64,000 bases of DNA from Antedon bifida (GCA_963402885.1 OY727093.1:4278001-4342000); one strand, 5' to 3'. Shown: positions 1 to 10,954, numbered from the stretch's first letter. Notes: a model not told the origin generated them from the letters alone. Numbers and translations are program-made.

Positions 1-149
1 AACACATTTGTGTCCGCAACCCCTGTAACATACAACTTAATACAAGTTAAAAATGAATAAAAAATATACAGATTATATTACACAATTTAAAATACACCTA
101 AACAATTAAAATAAAGTTAGCGATTATCAAGCAGATATTTTTTCAATTT

Positions 150-300
150 TGACAGAAAATTTTTCAAAGGAAGAGTAACTTGGTCTTGGTCTTCCTATGG
201 GTCGTTTTACTTTCCTGTTAGTTTCCTTCATTGTTTGTTTGATTGGGGTATCATCCGGTAATCTAATTATGTGTCCATACCATTTTAGTCTTCATTTTAG
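150..300 (-). mobile_element. LINE 3' end remnant (reverse-transcriptase C-terminal region)
   Basis: Read on the minus strand this stretch gives KWYGHIIRLPDD followed by KRPIGRPRP. That is the usual C-terminal signature of non-LTR retrotransposon ORF2 proteins (W-GH-x-R-x-D followed by a GRP box). Only this short tail is visible, and the region between it and the GPCR gene shows nothing else. It is a decayed 5'-truncated LINE fragment; the clade cannot be decided from so little sequence. Confidence 0.6.
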
Positions 301-353
301 TTGCTGTATACAATTAATTGATAATACATTGTATGAATACTTCATTATGTTAT

Positions 354-1409
354 TTAAGAACTATTAACTAATGGGAATAAATTATTTAACTTTCTGCGAA
401 TTCTTTTATAGAAAACGTCAAAAAATGCTTGTCTAAAATTTTTATTTACCACATTATATATCAGAGGATTCACAGATGAATTTAAATATACACCAAGACG
501 AAGAATATTTGTTACCCACATACTGATACTGAATGTTCTATAACCTACTCTAAATACCATAAACGGCGTTATACAAGCAACATAAACTGTAACTGTCACA
601 AAAACTGTAACGAATGTTTTTTTCTCAGATTTAATTCTGGGATCAGTTCCTCGAAGATTTGGTGCCGGTACGGCAGTAATGGTATGGGACTTTCTTAATG
701 AATAAAGCATACACGAATATAAACATATCACAATAAAAATTAGTATCATGATGAAAGTAGCTTGTATCTTTGAATACATTTTGTACTCTAGCTTATGAAC
801 GCACCATGTTAGTTTATTTGAGACACCTCTATACATATCAGGCCAAGGAAGAATGACGGATACTGGTTTGTAATACAAAAACACTACAGCACTCACAGAT
901 AAACTGATAATCCATAAAGTTACACAGATTTTTACGGATCTTGAAAGTGTACCAAATCCACTTGTTTGAAACCAATAAGGTCTACAAACTGCCATATAAC
1001 GTTCAATAGAAAGCCAGAAAATCGTTAATATAGCCACATGAAAAGCACACTCAGTTAGATAAATCAAATAAACGCAGAAAAAATTATCTATTTCTTCAAT
1101 CTCAATAGAAAATTGAAACAGGTTTTCGCCTTTCCATATTCCAATAGGCGCTGTAATTAGAAACAACGTATCAGCTATTGCCAAATTGGCTAGATACACG
1201 TACACTGACTTGCGCAGTTTACTTACTATAACGATAAACGTCGTTATGTTGCCGATTACGCCCAGAACGACAACAATATGAATCGCATACTTAACCCAAT
1301 ATCTCTCAAAATCTCTATTCAGGAAAATATCGATGTAATCATCATATTGACCCGTTTTAAACGTTGAGTTCCCGTATTCAGCTACCGGTATACCTTGTGA
1401 TGTTGTCAT
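354..1409 (-). CDS. Rhodopsin-family (class A) GPCR, intact single-exon copy
   Basis: This is a seven-helix receptor of 351 residues from the ATG at 1409; an in-frame ATG at 1460 would add 17 residues. I prefer the inner start because the following residues align with the start of the related copy near 6582. The extracellular N-terminus has an N-glycosylation site (GNST) and an acidic YDDYIDIF stretch shared with the paralogues. Class A marks are LANLAIADT in helix 2, ERYMAVCRPY at the end of helix 3 (E/DRY box), CITPF in place of CWxP in helix 6, and NSSVNPLIYNVVNK in helix 7 (NPxxY box). The layout resembles peptide-type receptors, but the ligand cannot be named. It is the only open copy of a local family of at least three, all read on this strand apart from one inverted piece. 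Confidence 0.88.
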   Translation of the reverse strand: MTTSQGIPVAEYGNSTFKTGQYDDYIDIFLNRDFERYWVKYAIHIVVVLGVIGNITTFIVIVSKLRKSVYVYLANLAIADTLFLITAPIGIWKGENLFQFSIEIEEIDNFFCVYLIYLTECAFHVAILTIFWLSIERYMAVCRPYWFQTSGFGTLSRSVKICVTLWIISLSVSAVVFLYYKPVSVILPWPDMYRGVSNKLTWCVHKLEYKMYSKIQATFIMILIFIVICLYSCMLYSLRKSHTITAVPAPNLRGTDPRIKSEKKTFVTVFVTVTVYVACITPFMVFRVGYRTFSISMWVTNILRLGVYLNSSVNPLIYNVVNKNFRQAFFDVFYKRIRRKLNNLFPLVNSS

Positions 1410-1460
1410 TTTATTTCTAAAATGTTGATATATAAATAAAATACATAAATGTCTTCGCAA

Positions 1461-2686
1461 ATCTGATTAAAGCGACGATGACTGAAATAGCTAAGTAGAT
1501 AGATAAGTTTGTTTGACTTGTTTACAAGCAATAATGCTCTGCTCAACTTTTCTTTAGTGCCTGTTAGTCGCAATACTTTTTAGTATAACAGAGATGTAGG
1601 TATACATATATATAAGTATATACCGAGTTCATCGTTTAAAACGCGGACGTGGTAATTGCGAGCAAAATTCAATTCAATTGTTATAATATTGAGTCCTCGT
1701 GATGGGGCGTGAACATTGCACACTTGTCATTGAATTGTCGTAGCCAATCACTGATTCTGGTTTGTGGGACAACATTCACAATTATACAAACAATGAATGT
1801 TTATGAGTTGGATGGTGAGAATATTTCATGACTTGAAAGATTGACTGCTGCACACCCGATAGAACCGGAAAATCTTTAAAAATGTTTGACCGAGAAACCG
1901 AGATGTGTTTATTAAGAAGTGGGCTACTTCAATAAAATTTATTATCATTATCTGCAAAAAAGTTAATGAATTATTTGTAGTCGTAGAATTAAACCATTAT
2001 TTGTGTTACAGAATACCTTCCAAGAATTACAGCTTTTATAATACTTAATACTTTTACAAAGATATAAATGACATCTGATAGATAAGAAGATGTAATAAAA
2101 CACTTACAAATAATTCATTATCTCCAAGCATACGAATATAATTATATTGAATAGTAAACAATCATCAGATAATTTAATTATAAAGTTTAAAAATAAACGA
2201 TTCCCGGTATAGCGTAATTATTAATATTTTTTTATTGAAACAGCATTTTGATATTAATTGCTTTTTTAAACTTTAAATTATTCATTATTTTAGATGGTAC
2301 AGTTAATAATTATCAATAGACAAGTTTCATGTTTGGAAATTGAAAACCGTATATAATATATTCATATAATGAAGGAAATGTTAGTACTAAACTAAGCGGA
2401 AAACTGCGTAGCTTGTCCACGTAGAATCTGTATCTATCGTGAGCGGAAACCGCCGCTCCGCGTTGTATGTCGTCATTGTAAATTTAATTGGCCTTTATGC
2501 TCAGCAACAGACACGCGATCGAAGTGAAAATCGCAGATATTTGTAGTATAGAAAACTGTAAAAAGGGGAGAATCTTCTCGCGGTTCGCGCCGCATTCGTC
2601 TGGTGAAAAAATACTCTGAATCCAACACACTACTTAATGTCTGGTTCTACAAACATGATTTTCTTAATGATGTGATTATTTAATTA
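1461..2686. other. Gene-free spacer between GPCR copies
   Basis: No coding region with domain or codon support is visible on either strand. The sequence is AT-rich with TATA-like runs near 1605-1625 that could belong to the promoter of the intact GPCR gene, but nothing proves this. Confidence 0.5.
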
Positions 2687-3137
2687 CTAACTAATCGCTA
2701 CTTTACTTTTTCTTCCGGATCCTGCAGAAAAAACGTCAACAAATGCTTGTCTAAAACATTTATTTATCACACTATATATTAAAGGATTTAAAGATGAATT
2801 TAAATAAATTCCTAAACGACAAACATTTAAAAACCAAGATACATCCGATCCAATGATATTATAATAATATAATATTCCTAACACATACAAAGGTGTCATG
2901 CAGAAAACGTAAATTGTGACTGTAACAAAATTTGTCCAGAAAATTTTCCTCTCCGATTTAGAACGTGTGTCGGTCTCGCCAGAATTTTGCATAATGTGCA
3001 TAAAACTACAATAACAATATTTAACACTATAGAAATAGTAAATTGCATCGTCCACACAATTATGCATAGTTTATAGTAGCTAGTTTTAATAATACAAATA
3101 GTCGCACGGTTTGAGATACCTCTATACATATCAGGCC
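2687..3137 (-). pseudogene. GPCR pseudogene, C-terminal half
   Basis: The second extracellular loop through the C-terminus of the same GPCR family is recognisable: MYRGISNRATIC, then KSERKIFW, FCMTPLYV and LNSSLNPLIYSV. The reading frame changes once in the third intracellular loop near 2990-3010, where a few codons are also missing compared with the copy at 5534-6582. At its upstream border (3137/3138) the receptor sequence stops abruptly inside a half copy of a small inverted-repeat element. Helices 1-4 are missing from this side; the helix 1 part lies inverted at 3563-3733. Confidence 0.8.
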
Positions 3138-3255
3138 ATCGTATACGCGTAACAAAAGAATATTTAGCGCTCGCGTACTAGATCCCCGATAAATTCTAGC
3201 GTTTCCATAGAATCGCTACGCTCTGTCGTGTTGCGATTTTATGGAAACCAGGCTT
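3138..3255 (-). mobile_element. Half copy of a small TIR element (MITE), partner of 3736-4002
   Basis: These about 118 bases are the reverse complement of the left half of the complete element at 3736-4002, including the terminal CCAGGCTT and the internal TACTAGATCCCCGATAAATT stretch. The copy breaks off at TCGTATACG, directly against GPCR coding sequence. The two copies face each other in inverted orientation and enclose the displaced GPCR N-terminus. Confidence 0.75.
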
Positions 3256-3562
3256 TACAGGAGTAACCAAATTTAAGAAACAAATTTACCGTTAACTTTC
3301 TATTGTCGATCGTTGTCGTTCTGGTGTGTAGTAGGCTTTAATAATCTCTTTACTAAATTTCGTCTGTGAATAATTTTGTTCGCAAATGGTCACGCCCGCT
3401 TTTTAATAGACACATCGTCTGCCAGATGAAATTGGTATATTAACCTACGTGCAGTTTATTTGGAAACTAAGACATCTTATTTTGAAAGCAAGAATACAGT
3501 CATCGCATACGGTATATAGGCATTCTTTTAATTTCGAAACAAAGGAACTTCTGAAAGACAGT

Positions 3563-3733
3563 ATGAATATTTCAGGTCTAATATTTAATACAAGTGACTA
3601 TGATGCGTTTATTGATATATTCCTTCCAAGTGACTGGGAAAAGGTTTTTCGCAGTATTTTTGCTGTTCTTCTTGCTTTTGGTATTGTCGGCAACATAATG
3701 ACATTCATCGTTATAGTGAGTAAATTACACACC
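3563..3733 (+). pseudogene. GPCR N-terminal fragment, inverted relative to the family
   Basis: Starting at ATG 3563 the plus strand encodes a receptor N-terminus ending in helix 1: YDAFIDIFLPSDWEKV, then FGIVGNIMTFIVIVSKL. This is close to the intact copy and to the copy at 5534-6582, but on the opposite strand. The match ends exactly where the TIR element begins at about 3735. It is most simply the missing N-terminal part of the pseudogene at 2687-3137, flipped by recombination between the inverted element copies on either side. Confidence 0.78.
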
Positions 3734-3735
3734 TC

Positions 3736-4002
3736 AAGCCTGGTTTCCATAAAATCGCTACACGACAGAGCGTAGCGATTCTATGGAAACGCTAGAATTT
3801 ATCGGGGATCTAGTACGCGAGCGCTAAATATTCTTTTGTTACGCGTATACGATTCATCGCCGACAAAATCGGCAAAGTTGAACATGGTTGAACATGGTTG
3901 AACTGCGATGAATCGGGGAGTCTTCCCGATTGCGTCGGCGACATCTGCGCGTGTAGCGATTTTAATGGAAACGCTGTAGCGACTTTATAGAAACCAGGCT
4001 TT
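3736..4002. mobile_element. Small non-autonomous DNA transposon (MITE) with about 26-bp TIRs
   Basis: The left end AAGCCTGGTTTCCATAAAAT and the right end (reverse complement AAGCCTGGTTTCTATAAAGT) form terminal inverted repeats of about 26 bp with two mismatches. The element is about 267 bp, has no coding capacity and contains sub-repeats of GCGATTxTATGGAAACGCT. It interrupts GPCR sequence on its left side. Confidence 0.78.
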
Positions 4003-4299
4003 ACACAAAATAAAAGAAACTTGACAAATGTTCATCCTCAAACTATTGAATTGTGACGTTATTTGATTGGACGCGTGGCAATATTATTTTCATCAAAAGC
4101 AGCATAATGATTATCCTATGAATAATTTAATTACCTTCCTTTCGAATTATAATTTAAGATTAGTACATTTAATCAAGAACTACGATAAATAATTATAATA
4201 TTTATATAGAAGCTAATGTTAACCATATTATTTTAGAGGGTGCTAATATTTTATTAAAACTTTACGCAGTTTGTAGGCTAATAGACTTGTTTAAAGACA

Positions 4300-4480
4300 T
4301 AGTTGCAAGATTTGAGATATATCAATAAATATCAGGCCAGGAAGAAGACGGATGCTCGTTCGTAAATTACAAAATATACCTATTAGCCAGACACAGACTT
4401 TAAAAGATCTTGAGAAAGTTCAAAATCTACTTGTTTTTACCTGGTAAGTTCTAAAAACTGCCATATAACATTCAATTTAC
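4300..4480 (-). pseudogene. GPCR fragment, helix 3 to second extracellular loop
   Basis: The minus strand matches the family between the ERY motif region (around 4465) and the MYRGISN loop (around 4310). The order of identical words is the same as at 6000-6170, for example CTGCCATATAACxTTCAAT and ATATCAGGCCA. Frames are broken repeatedly. It overlaps the loop that is also present at 3110-3137, so it is either a separate decayed copy or part of the scrambled one. Confidence 0.6.
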
Positions 4481-4620
4481 ATTTTTCTTTATTGAAAACA
4501 CAAGAAGATTTGATGCACGTTTTAACGAATTAAGATTCTGTCTTACCAGGGAATAATTAATGTAATGTAATTTAACTCTTCCCTGGTCATACCAGTTCAT
4601 ATTTTTAAGTACCCGGATGC

Positions 4621-4779
4621 ATTATTTTTTTCCTATCCAATTAAGCCAGAAATCATGAATAAATCATTACCTCTCTGCATGCTTATATAGCGCCCTCTAT
4701 AATGTTCCATATTATGTCATAATTATTCTAATGAATTATTCATGATTTCTGGCTTAATTGGATAGGAAAAAAAATAATG
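4621..4779. mobile_element. Short palindromic MITE with about 43-bp inverted ends
   Basis: Positions 4621-4663 and 4736-4779 are nearly perfect inverted repeats (core CCTATCCAATTAAGCCAGAA). They are separated by about 70 bp, so the element could fold into a long hairpin. It has no coding capacity. No clear target duplication is seen. Confidence 0.7.
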
Positions 4780-5533
4780 TTAACCGGATTCTAGAATTGC
4801 TATTGTTGTAACCTAAACTCTTCTTAAAGTCTACGTCTCCTACACTGTGAGCGGACTAGTAGAGGCAGGGGAGTCCCTCTAGCCTAGGCCTACATCAGGA
4901 AATTGTTATGTATAATTTATGATGTTGGCCTAGAATTGGTAGGTACCTCTCTCAAATAGTTTGTTTAACAAGTTTCAATGGGTATCTTCTTCTAAGATCC
5001 AATAACATAAGTTATTTTAACTGTTTCATTTTTTTTTCTCCAAGATTCATCATTATCATTTCAAATTGATCGTTTTCAAACGATCGTCGTTGAACTACTG
5101 TAGCTTCGAATAACGTCGACTGGAAAACAGGCTTTTTAAGGAGGAACATATCAATGAAAGCACCATATAGTCCTATTGACTCGTGTTAGATGTTGGATTT
5201 CCGTGTTCAGATATATCAGGGACTGCATTGGCCAGTGAAATATTTCCTGTTTTACAATTTAAATATATATACTTGAATACAATAAAAGTACGGCAACGGC
5301 AAGTATTGGCAACAACAAATGTGATACCACACGTGGTGGTCATGTCAGCGGTTATATCAGTTCTTTAATTAAACATAAACTTTAAGCTCAAATACTTTAT
5401 ACTCAAGCTAGGCCCTACTTTATCTCAAAGCGAGGTGATAAGAAGAAAGCTATGGCGATGATGATGAATAATTTATTCTTCTATGGATGTGAATTCCCGA
5501 AAAAATTTTTAATTTTTTGATAGACAAATGGTG

Positions 5534-6582
5534 TCAACGATGAAACATATCAATTAATTTCTGCCGGATAATGTTATAGAAAACATCAACGAATGCTTGT
5601 CTGAAATCTTTATTTACTAAATTGTATATTAACGGATTTACTGAAGAATTTAAATATGTTCCCAAACGACAAATATTCAAAAGCCAGGACACATTACATT
5701 CAAGAATACCAAACAAGTACAATACTCCAAATAAATATAACGGTGTCATGCAGAAAACATAAACTGTGACTGTGACAAAAACTGTCCAGAACATTTTCCT
5801 CTCAGATTTCAAACGTGGGTCGTTCTCGCTTGAATTTGGCATCATTTTTCGGGATGTTCTTAAAGCATAGAGCATACGCGAAAATAAAACAACTATAATA
5901 ACATTTAACAGCATAGTTATTGTAAATTGCAGTGTCCACAAAATTGTACACAGTTTAATGTAGCTTGCCTTAAAACAACATACAGTTGCACGATTTGAGA
6001 TACCTCTATACATATCAGGCCAAGGAAGAATGACAGATACTCGTTCGTAAATAACAAATAATATAGTATGTACTGACAAACTAAATATCCACATAATTGT
6101 GCATATTTTTAATATCCAAATCCACTTGTTTGAAACTGATATGGTCTACAAACTGCCATATAACGTTCAATGGAAAGCCAAACAATCGTTAAAAAAGCTA
6201 CAACTACAGCACTATTAGGAAAGTAATCTAACAGTCCACATACCCAACCGTCCCTTCTTACTTCAATATTATATGGTATCGCAATAAACTCGAGTTTCCA
6301 TACTGGCATGGGTGCCATAATTAAATGCAACGTATCAGCTATTGCTAAATTAGCTAGATACAGATACACTGATTTACGTAATTTACTCACTATAACGATA
6401 AATGTCATGATATTGCCGACAATTCCTAAAGCGACAACAACAGGAATGATATTGTAACGTAAAATCGTCTCCCAGTCACTAGGAAGGAACATATCTATGT
6501 AATCGTCGTATTGACTCGTGTTAGACGTTGAATTTCCATATCTCGCTGCGTCACTGGATGTATTGTCGATTGATAATGCCAT
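5534..6582 (-). pseudogene. GPCR copy with one frame-shifting gap
   Basis: All seven helices of the class A receptor are present. The first frame (6582-6109) runs from MALSIDNTSSD through helix 1 (VVALGIVGNIMTF), LANLAIADT and ERYMAVCRPY to SGFGY, then hits a stop. The second frame continues upstream of 6094 with LKICTIMWIFSLSV and runs to the NPLIYNLVNK box and C-terminus at 5534. Against the intact copy about 16-17 bases of the second intracellular loop are missing, which accounts for the frame change. The rest is well conserved, so the break is recent, or it is an allele or assembly difference. Confidence 0.78.
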
Positions 6583-7050
6583 TTTTGTTCATAAAATCTC
6601 TATTTTCCTACCAGTTGAACTGTGCTTCAAAATTAAATGTAACTAAGTAGGCCTACGACGAAGGCCAATGTTTGTAGGTTCGGTTGGTTGGTTATTTTAT
6701 TCGTGAAGAAAGTCATACGACAGTTTCACTTCTTAACTGGCGGTTGTCGCAATACTATTGCGTGTAAACGATGTGTTTAAAACTAATATACTGTATGTAC
6801 GGTACCACAATAATCTGGTAAATAATTTATCAAATACATTTGTTTTAATGCACTGCCATTTCATCTGGTAAACTATTTATTTGACGGAAGAAGATTCGAG
6901 GAAGTGTTATAATCTAAAACACACATGAAGTGGAGATGAATACATTTTTAATTCAACGAATTGATTCTGTAGTACCAATTTCTTAATAAAGTGCAGATTT
7001 CGATGTTTTAGTTGGCATATAAAAGTACATTTTTGAGCACATTTTATTTT

Positions 7051-7339
7051 TACTCGGGGTACCCGAGTCTAGGACTTACTCATTTTCTCCATCTGCGATT
7101 TTTAAAGTACTACTCCTCCCTTATTCGTTGTAGTATTGAGCTGGGATTTCGCATGAATATACTAAAGGCACATGTCCTCAAAGCTATAGAGCCGGATTTT
7201 TTATTTTCAAACCGGATGCAGCCATATGACGTCTCGAAGATGGTACCATATAGCTGTATTTAGTAGGTTATTGATGTGTATGTGACGTCACATCCCGTCT
7301 TATGACGTCATTACAGCTTCATTTGCTGTACCCCGAGTA
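7051..7339. mobile_element. Short TIR element, copy 1
   Basis: The sequence starts TACTCGGGGTAC and ends GTACCCCGAGTA, a perfect 12-bp inverted terminal repeat with TA at both ends, as expected for a TA-targeting MITE. Inside are several TGACGTCA words. A second copy lies at 7856-8171. Homology between the copies continues about 20 bp past the right end (GCACATTCGTGCTT), so the true border may be a little outside the inverted repeat. Confidence 0.65.
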
Positions 7340-7428
7340 TCGCACATTCGTGCTTATTTGTTAATTAATTTGTTTAATTAAGAAGCCACAATGTGTGACA
7401 CACACCACAGCGTTATGTAGTTATATGC

Positions 7429-7500
7429 GGCTTCTTGGCGTAGTGGTTATCACGTTTGCTCAACACGCAGAAGGTACCTGGTTCGAGCCCGGGCCAAACC
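7429..7500 (+). tRNA. tRNA-Val(AAC)-like sequence, probable pseudo-tRNA or SINE head
   Basis: The 72-nt sequence follows the tRNA-Val layout: GTAGTGGTTATCAC D-arm, anticodon stem TTTGC/GCAGA around loop TCAACAC (anticodon AAC) and a good T-arm CCTGG-TTCGAGC-CCGGG. Position 33 is C instead of the near-universal U, and the acceptor ends (GGCTTCT against CCAAACC) mispair at three of seven positions. It is followed by a T run, as for RNA polymerase III, and by a tail shared with the unit at 7716. I therefore call it decayed. Confidence 0.5.
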
Positions 7501-7504
7501 TTTT

Positions 7505-7570
7505 TTTTTAAACTTTATGGTGAAAAGTACTGTATACGCAATATGATAATTTTACACAGTATATCTTATT
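7505..7570 (+). repeat. Shared 3' tail of the tRNA-like units, copy 1
   Basis: The stretch beginning AACTTTATGGTGAAAAGTAC recurs at 7797-7850 directly behind the second tRNA-like unit. A tRNA-like head with a conserved unrelated tail is the plan of a tRNA-derived SINE. A local tandem duplication of a tRNA with its flank would look the same. Confidence 0.55.
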
Positions 7571-7715
7571 TTTATTATTTTTTTAAATACTTATTTTGTG
7601 TACTCGGTAATTATCACTTTTACACATGTTTATTTTGCTTTGTGCTTATTACCATATTTATTTGTAATTTAAATGGATTAAAAAACTTTCTGTAACCCAC
7701 ATTTTTAGTGTAAGA

Positions 7716-7786
7716 GGTTTCGTAGTGTAGTGGTTGTCAAGTCTGCTTAACACGCAGAAGGTCCCGGTTCGAGCCCTGACGAAACC
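7716..7786 (+). tRNA. tRNA-Val(AAC)-like sequence
   Basis: The acceptor stem GGTTTCG/CGAAACC is perfect. The D-arm and the anticodon arm TCTGC-TTAACAC-GCAGA are intact, with U33 and anticodon AAC. One base is missing from the 5' side of the T-stem compared with a standard tRNA-Val, leaving three of five T-stem pairs, and the 3' tail is shared with the copy at 7429. It is better preserved than that copy and could be a working tRNA gene, but the weak T-arm makes a SINE or pseudogene at least as likely. Confidence 0.5.
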
Positions 7787-7855
7787 TATTTTTCTTTAAC
7801 TTTATGGTGAAATATACTATATACGTAATATGATATAGAGTATATCTCGTTTTAT

Positions 7856-8171
7856 TACTCGGGGTACCTGAGTCTAGGACTCTCTCATATTTTCCTCTTC
7901 TTCTTCCATCCGGACACTATTGAGCAAAAAGTGCGATTTATAAAGTACTACTCCTCCCTTATTCGTTGTAGTATTGAGCTCGGATTTAGCATGAAAATAC
8001 TAGAGGGACATGTCCTCAAGGCTATAGAGCCGGATTTTTAAATTTCATACCGGATGCAGCCATATCACGTCTCGAAGATGGTACTGTATTGCCGTATTTG
8101 GTAGCGCGGTTATTGATGTGTATGTGACGTCTTATGACGTCATTACAGCTTCTTTCGCTGTACCCCGAGTA
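7856..8171. mobile_element. Short TIR element, copy 2
   Basis: This is a direct copy of the element at 7051-7339 with the same 12-bp inverted ends and the same internal order of words (AAAGTACTACTCCTCCCTTA, then ATAGAGCCGGATTTTTxA, then ATGACGTCATTACAGCTTC). It is 27 bp longer, mainly through a short insertion after the left end. Confidence 0.65.
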
Positions 8172-8814
8172 TTGCACATTCGTGCTTGTTTTGCTTTTTT
8201 CTGTTCAATTAGATAAGAGTATTATATCTTTCAAATTTGAGTGTATGAATACAACCTTTCAAGAAAAATATGTTTCCTAGCTGGCATCCAAGTATAGTCA
8301 TTTTACTTGTTTTTTTTTTATAGAAATTACAATTAGGCCTAAAATATAATAGTTCAATATAAAGTAGATTCTGTAAATGTCAATGTCAATAAATTTCGAA
8401 TCTATTTAAATTTCGGTCAATTCCCATTTGATATAACATTATTTAAATATCGGTAAATTTCAATGTCAATAAATGTTGATTTCGGTATTTTCAAATGTTC
8501 TCACTGTATCTATATTTCCCCAGTATCATAATGTTATACGGAATTTTCCTGAGACACTGTGAAAATAATTTGGTATGCGGAGATACAGTATTGAGAATCG
8601 GGTAGAATGTGATATCATTAATGTTAATTTAGTGGATTTCAGTTAAAGTATAAATTGCCATTTACTATCAATCGACAGTACACAATAAATCGTCAGCTAC
8701 AATATTAAAAAGTAAATAATGGAATAAAGATAACGACTTGATAAAATAGCAATACCATTACAACGCAATAGCCAGGCCTACACTTCTTCAAACAAACCGT
8801 GAATTACTTTCGTC
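8172..8814. other. Upstream region of the first CUB gene
   Basis: No coding region is visible. The last 60 bp before the first ATG (GTGAATTAC a few bases ahead of it) are conserved ahead of the other two signal-peptide exons at 11439 and 14437, so this is probably 5' untranslated or promoter sequence duplicated with the genes. Confidence 0.45.
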
Positions 8815-10954
8815 ATGGATCACCATCTGTTTAAGGTTGTTTTCCTCTTTGGTAAGTCTATATTATTAATTTTATGCCGTATTGACCATCACTTATTCCA
8901 TCTTCTATACGAAGGTTGGCCACCATGACTCTACCTCTAATACGATTTCTTCTCACTATCTTTGCCTTTACGTAAGAAGTTGTTAAGCTCCATTTTTCGA
9001 TGTCATCAATCCATTTGATTCTCCCTCTCTCCCATTCTTCGCTGCTCTCGTTCCTTCAATAGATGTATTGTTACTTTCTAACAACCAATGTTGATAGAGC
9101 AATGCTATCCCATCTAAATAACAACTACACATGGTACAGTATGGTATATTTTATACACACAAACATAAGCAGATATGGAGTACGGTATAAAAGGAAACGG
9201 TACAGTACAGTTACGTCGCATGGCATCATCAGAGAGGCCTACACATAAACTGTGACAGTTATACGCAACAAAAAGGAAAGAACAACCTGGAAGATAGAAT
9301 TTAAAGCTACACGTCAAAGTAAACAATTACTGTATCTCAGCCATAATCATTCAGCGTACATTGAGAAAAGACTGACATGGTATAGGGTGTGGGGCGAGAT
9401 TTGTTTCTCCAAACAAGACTTAGTGTCGCCCGTTAGATGCACTTGTGTCAATACTCAATCTTCATCTTCTGTCAGTTCTATATTTTCTATTTCATTTATA
9501 ATTAAATGGTATCTTTCAGATCCTTTACTTGATCATGCGGCCTACTTGTTGTTGAGTGTGTGATGAAAAAAAAATAGTGAATCTTCGATACATTCCATGG
9601 AACAAGAAGATAATTAAGATAATTGTAGATCTCTTCTGTCTTCCCATTGTATGTAAACTGTCTATTCAAAACTCAACTCATTCAAATACTTCTTTCGTAT
9701 AAATAATTAAATAGCTCATTACACTTTATTGTACAGTTTTGCAGATTCATTATTCCGCAGCAGATTTTGCAGAATGCGGCGGGCCACACAATGTTACTGA
9801 TCCGTTCGGAACTATAACATCTACGAATTTTGGAGATCCATCTTGGCCTTTTTATGACCCGAATTCTTCTTGTGTTTGGAACATATTTGCACCACTTGGA
9901 TATGTAAGTAAAGCAATGCTTTCATGACATACAGGTGTTACGCGCAAACTTGAATTCGATGCGCTATCATGATATTCTTGCACAATGTTCTTATTTTCAC
10001 ATTAAATGATTGTCGTATCCAATCATTTCAAGTAATAGATTGAAACCAATCGTTCCAATGTTTAATGTGTTACTATGTACATCATCAGATAAATAAGTTC
10101 TTGGTTCTATAACAATACGCCGCATTTACACTTTGTTTAAAACATTTTTAAAATACACATTAAACTTTAAAATCTTCAGGCAAGTTATATAAATAATGTA
10201 TAGGGCCTATAGGTTTAAAAATCGAACAACCGAAACGTTTTAAATTTTCCTGTTTTAAACTTAAATTTTTACTTTGATTTAGCTCATTGAAATAAAGTTC
10301 AGTTTTGTTGACTTCGGGAAAACATGTCGTCAAGATTACATCTACCTTTATAACAACAAAAGAGCAGTGGGAGCAGTAGCTGCAGAGGTTTGCGGACAGA
10401 TTATACCACCACCATTCGTGTCAGACTACAATTACGCAACCATTCTATTTTCGTCAGATTTTAGTGATGAATCATTGGGATTCAAAGCAACCTATCGTCG
10501 CATTGTTAAAGCGCCAGGTAAGCATAAACCCTGTTTTCCACTTGGTGAAATAAACTTTCATGAGTTCTGATTTGTTGCGCTTTTTTTTATGAAATTATGA
10601 ATACGCATGCGCATAGCTGTATATAGCTTTTTTTATACGTGGAATTCGCCTAGTAGAAAACTAAACACGTACCATAACTTATCCCAAGCTTGACGTGGGC
10701 CTATAAAACGTTTTGAAAATTGCAGTTATAGATACCATAGGTTGTAATTTTAGTTACATTTCACTTGTTTCCTCTGTTGAGTTTAAGACTAGATGCCATA
10801 AAATAAACTGTGGCAAAATATAATCTGAGCTTGCGATTATTGTTAGGGTACCGATAATGTATTTGATTAAATTGGCATTTCTTATTTTATAGATTCTTTG
10901 CCTTTACTGCAAGAAGAAATGAATGCAAAGAGAATGGAAGCTGACGAAATTTAA
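8815..10954 (+). CDS. Secreted single-CUB protein (tandem paralogue 1)
   Basis: Four exons: 8815-8851, 9737-9903, 10283-10517 and 10893-10954. They give 166 residues with canonical GT-AG introns and matching phases (1, 0, 1). The start MDHHLFKVVFLF begins a hydrophobic signal peptide that ends in exon 2. Residues 27-135 or so form one CUB domain with four cysteines (AECGG, SSCVW, KTCRQ, EVCGQ) and acidic residues where calcium-binding CUBs have them. A short charged tail (LLQEEMNAKRMEADEI) and TAA follow. The exon structure equals the first CUB of the protease gene at 14437-21542, so this is a protease-less relative. A role as inhibitor, decoy or partner is only a guess. Confidence 0.8.
8870..9060 (-). 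mobile_element. LINE 3' end remnant inside intron 1
   Basis: On the minus strand the reading KERESSEEWERGR, KWIDDIEKWS and then KAKIVRRNRIRGRV resembles the last segment of non-LTR retrotransposon ORF2 (GRxxxKWxDDIxxW). It lies antisense in intron 1 of the single-CUB gene. No other part of the element is visible. Confidence 0.5.

Noticed and set aside
7716-7786. Calling a certain functional tRNA-Val gene
   Set aside because: The T-arm lacks a base and the 3' tail is shared with a decayed copy, so a SINE or pseudogene is at least as likely.
9252-9563. 103-codon plus-strand open frame
   Set aside because: It lies inside intron 1 of the single-CUB gene, has no domain and no supporting splice sites.
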